64,000 nt of DNA from Lactococcus fujiensis JCM 16395 (GTDB taxonomy: Bacteria; Bacillota; Bacilli; Lactobacillales; Streptococcaceae). Each line of letters starts with the position of its first letter. The first letter of the stretch is position 1. This document shows, piece by piece, positions 61,986-64,000 of this stretch. The notes beneath the pieces were generated by a model. That model was not told the origin of the DNA, did not search any database, and saw only the letters and a program-made list of their open reading frames with translations. The stretch spans positions 248,001 through 312,000 of the forward strand of contig NZ_JXJU01000001.1 of the NCBI RefSeq assembly GCF_002441655.1, in the 5' to 3' direction. The position numbers and the translations under genes are program-made.

Positions 61986-63284
61986 TTGGTAATTAATCGT
62001 TACTCACGACCAGAGATGGCTGAAATTTGGACGGAAGAAAATAAATATAAAGCTTGGCTGGAAGTTGAAATTTTAGCCGACGAGGCATGGGCCGAATTGG
62101 GTGAAATTCCAGCCGAAGATGTTGCTAAGATTAGAGCGAACGCAACATTCGATATTGATCGGATTCTTGAGATAGAAAAAGAGACACGTCATGATGTGGT
62201 TGCTTTCACACGTGCTGTTTCGGAATCCTTGGGTGATGAGCGTAAATGGGTTCACTATGGTTTGACCTCGACGGATGTCGTTGATACGGCATATGGTTAC
62301 CTCTACAAGCAAGCCAATGATATTTTGCGTCAAGACTTGAAAAATTTTACTGAGATTATTAAAAACAAAGCGATTGAACACAAGTATACAGTCATGATGG
62401 GGCGGACCCATGGTGTTCATGCGGAACCTACAACATTTGGTTTAAAACTTGCGACTTGGTATTCAGAAATGAAACGAAACATTGAACGTTTTGAACACGC
62501 GGCTAAAGCAGTTGAAGCAGGAAAAATTTCAGGTGCTGTGGGTACATTTGCAAATATCCCTCCTTTTGTTGAAGAATATGTGACAAAAAAATTAGGTACG
62601 CGAGCACAAGAAATATCAACTCAAATTTTGCCACGTGACTTACATGCTGAATATTTCACAACAATGGCCTTGATTTCGACATCGATTGAACGGATGGCGA
62701 CAGAAATCCGAGGGTTACAAAAATCTGAACAAAGAGAAGTAGAAGAATTTTTTGCGAAAGGTCAAAAAGGTTCATCTGCAATGCCTCATAAACGAAATCC
62801 AATTGGTTCTGAAAATATCACGGGGATTTCACGGGTGATTCGCGGACATGCTTTAACGGCGATGGAAGATGTTGCTTTGTGGCACGAACGCGATATTTCT
62901 CACTCGTCAGCTGAACGGATTATTGCACCAGACACAACAGAACTACTCGATTATCAGCTAAATCGTTTTGGTCGTATCGTCAAGAATTTAACGGTTTTCC
63001 CCGACAATATGAAGCGCAATATGGATGCAACTTTTGGGTTAATATACAGCCAGCATGTAATGTTAATGTTGATAGAAAAAGGAATGGCACGTGAAGCTGC
63101 TTATGATTTAGTTCAACCACTAACCGCGAAATCTTGGGATGAGCAAATAATGTTCCGTCCGCTTGTTGAAGCAAATGAAAAAATCAGAGCATATTTAACA
63201 CTAGAAGACATTGAAAAGGCATTTGACTATCGTTACCATTTAAAACGGGTTGACGTGATCTTTAAACGCGTAGGATTAGAATAA
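61986..63284 (+). CDS. purB: Adenylosuccinate lyase
   Basis: 432 residues. Start TTG at 61986 with GGAG 7 bases upstream; the protein begins [14 protein letters not shown] as usual. Catalytic motifs [16 protein letters not shown] and the signature [15 protein letters not shown] with the flexible-loop Ser; [13 protein letters not shown] follows. Catalyses two steps of purine synthesis (SAICAR and adenylosuccinate cleavage). Followed by a terminator. Confidence 0.96.
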   Translation: MVINRYSRPEMAEIWTEENKYKAWLEVEILADEAWAELGEIPAEDVAKIRANATFDIDRILEIEKETRHDVVAFTRAVSESLGDERKWVHYGLTSTDVVDTAYGYLYKQANDILRQDLKNFTEIIKNKAIEHKYTVMMGRTHGVHAEPTTFGLKLATWYSEMKRNIERFEHAAKAVEAGKISGAVGTFANIPPFVEEYVTKKLGTRAQEISTQILPRDLHAEYFTTMALISTSIERMATEIRGLQKSEQREVEEFFAKGQKGSSAMPHKRNPIGSENITGISRVIRGHALTAMEDVALWHERDISHSSAERIIAPDTTELLDYQLNRFGRIVKNLTVFPDNMKRNMDATFGLIYSQHVMLMLIEKGMAREAAYDLVQPLTAKSWDEQIMFRPLVEANEKIRAYLTLEDIEKAFDYRYHLKRVDVIFKRVGLE

Positions 63285-63290
63285 TATTAT

Positions 63291-63323
63291 AAAAGTAATA
63301 GTTTTTGGAACTATTACTTTTTT
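63291..63323 (+). terminator. Intrinsic terminator after purB
   Basis: AAAAGTAATAG, loop, CTATTACTTTTTT. Confidence 0.88.
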
Positions 63324-63370
63324 GTATATTAATTGAAAACTAAAAGTAATGTAAACGCTTGATTTTTCTA

Positions 63371-63399
63371 TTGACAACGATTGAAAATATCTGTAAAAT
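63371..63399 (+). promoter_or_regulatory. Promoter of the LacI-family regulator
   Basis: TTGACA (63371-63376), 17-base spacer, TAAAAT (63394-63399). A half-site resembling cre (TGTAAACGCTT) lies just upstream near 63349. Confidence 0.8.
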
Positions 63400-63410
63400 A
63401 TGAGTTAAGA

Positions 63411-63432
63411 ATTATGAGAACGTTCCCATAAT
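63411..63432. promoter_or_regulatory. LacI-type operator, autoregulatory
   Basis: A 22-base palindrome, ATTATG-A-GAACGTTC-C-CATAAT, with a central CG as in LacI-family operators, placed just after the transcription start and before the AGGAG. The regulator encoded downstream should repress itself here. Confidence 0.75.
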
Positions 63433-63453
63433 GAGAAATAAACAGGAGATGGC

Positions 63454-64000
63454 ATGGTAACGATAAAAAAAGTAGCAGAGGAGGCAGGCGTATCCAAATC
63501 GACAGTCTCTAGATACATCGCAGGGAACGGTTATGTCGGGCAAGACGCGCAGGTGAAAATCAAGGCGGCAATCACCAAATTAAACTTTATCCCAAATTTA
63601 TCGGCACGTTCATTGAAAACGAAGCGGAGTCAATTGGTAGGTCTCTTACTTCCTGATATCTCGAATCCATTCTTTCCAAGACTAGCAAAAGGAGTGGAAG
63701 AATTTCTTCAAGAAAAAGGGTATCGCGTTATGCTTGGGAATGTCGGCGAAAATGCAGAATTAGAAGAAGAATATCTCCGTGTTTTAGTTCAATTGAACGC
63801 TGCTGGTGTCATTTCGGTTCATGATTTTTCTAAGAAATTTCCAGACTTTGAATTACCACAGGTTATTGTTGACCGGGTTGGGCACAACGCAGACTATGGT
63901 GTATTTTCGGATAACGAAGCTGGAGGCCGATTAGCAGCTGAGGTGGTGACCGATGCGGGCGCAAAAAATGTGGCAGTTATCAGTGGTCCTACGACAGCAA
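63454..64000 (+). CDS. rbsR: LacI-family transcriptional regulator, RbsR-like (3' end outside window)
   Basis: At least 182 residues, running off the window. The ATG at 63454 has AGGAG 5 bases upstream. LacI HTH: VTIKKVAEEAGVSKSTVSRY; hinge region NFIPNLSARSLKTKRSQLVG; then a periplasmic-binding-like core, LLPDISNPFFPRLAKGVEEF. Resemblance to ribose repressors and the self-operator with CG centre suggest RbsR; the sugar is unconfirmed because the downstream genes are not in view. Confidence 0.75.
   Translation, partial: MVTIKKVAEEAGVSKSTVSRYIAGNGYVGQDAQVKIKAAITKLNFIPNLSARSLKTKRSQLVGLLLPDISNPFFPRLAKGVEEFLQEKGYRVMLGNVGENAELEEEYLRVLVQLNAAGVISVHDFSKKFPDFELPQVIVDRVGHNADYGVFSDNEAGGRLAAEVVTDAGAKNVAVISGPTTA

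Noticed and set aside
1-64000. CRISPR arrays, rRNA or tRNA genes, insertion sequences
   Set aside because: I saw no spaced direct repeats, no rRNA or tRNA sequence and no DDE transposase genes.

Overview
The window is low-GC Firmicutes DNA. Gene content and order (smc, a Cof-type HAD hydrolase, ftsY, class III fbp, DUF2969, aroD, purB, an rbsR-like LacI regulator), AAGGAG-type ribosome sites, several TTG starts and TGn-extended -10 boxes point to the Streptococcaceae, most likely Lactococcus. This is an inference; no rRNA or tRNA gene is present to confirm it.

Layout. (1) 1-12.8 kb, chromosome: the end of smc; a duplicated lipoteichoic-acid block (ltaS-like + EbsA-like, twice) flanking two multi-membrane GT-C-like glycosyltransferases; then a yibE/yibF pair. 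(2) About 13.0-40.9 kb, a genomic island of about 28 kb that looks like an integrative mobilizable element. Its right end carries a TndX/TnpX-type large serine recombinase, a TnpW-like protein, an MT-A70 methyltransferase, DUF5049, a decayed C5 methyltransferase, a replication-relaxation protein, a T4CP/TraG-like ATPase and a string of small genes. Its left and middle parts carry defence cargo: an AAA ATPase + subtilisin pair (Iet type) in one operon with a SLATT effector + CD-NTase pair (CBASS type); a four-gene type III restriction-modification operon (mod, res, ParB-like, SNF2 helicase); and a STAND (NB-ARC/TPR-like) NTPase. A 10-bp direct repeat, AGGGGAAATG, at 13021 and 40915 is a candidate attachment site. 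(3) 40.9-64 kb, chromosome: HAD hydrolase, membrane protein, ftsY, fbp, a 40-residue basic protein, a BglG-type regulator heading a ten-gene catabolic/transport operon (SFCGS, DUF4312, DUF4311, DUF4310, amidohydrolase, DgaE-like lyase, KDGP aldolase), ackA, a TetR cassette with matched operators, a TMEM175-like channel, a membrane GDPD, an OYE-family oxidoreductase, DUF2969, aroD, purB and the start of an rbsR-like gene.

Most striking signal: the palindrome TTCGCGAA occurs 24 times by hand count inside the island and once in the roughly 36 kb of flanking chromosome. It falls in all three codon phases and also between genes, so it is a DNA-level signal rather than a codon habit. It is dense in the Iet/CBASS block and the mobility block, but absent from the restriction operon, the STAND gene and the small-gene run. 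This suggests the island is a mosaic: an older motif-rich element that later took in motif-free cargo.

How it fits together: the recombinase and mobility genes would move the element, the cargo would protect the host from phage, and the methyltransferases may protect or regulate the element. On the chromosome, the LTA block builds and decorates the envelope, and the PTS-regulated operon probably imports an amino-sugar acid-like substrate and cleaves it to pyruvate and a triose phosphate, with adjacent ackA available for ATP from acetyl phosphate.
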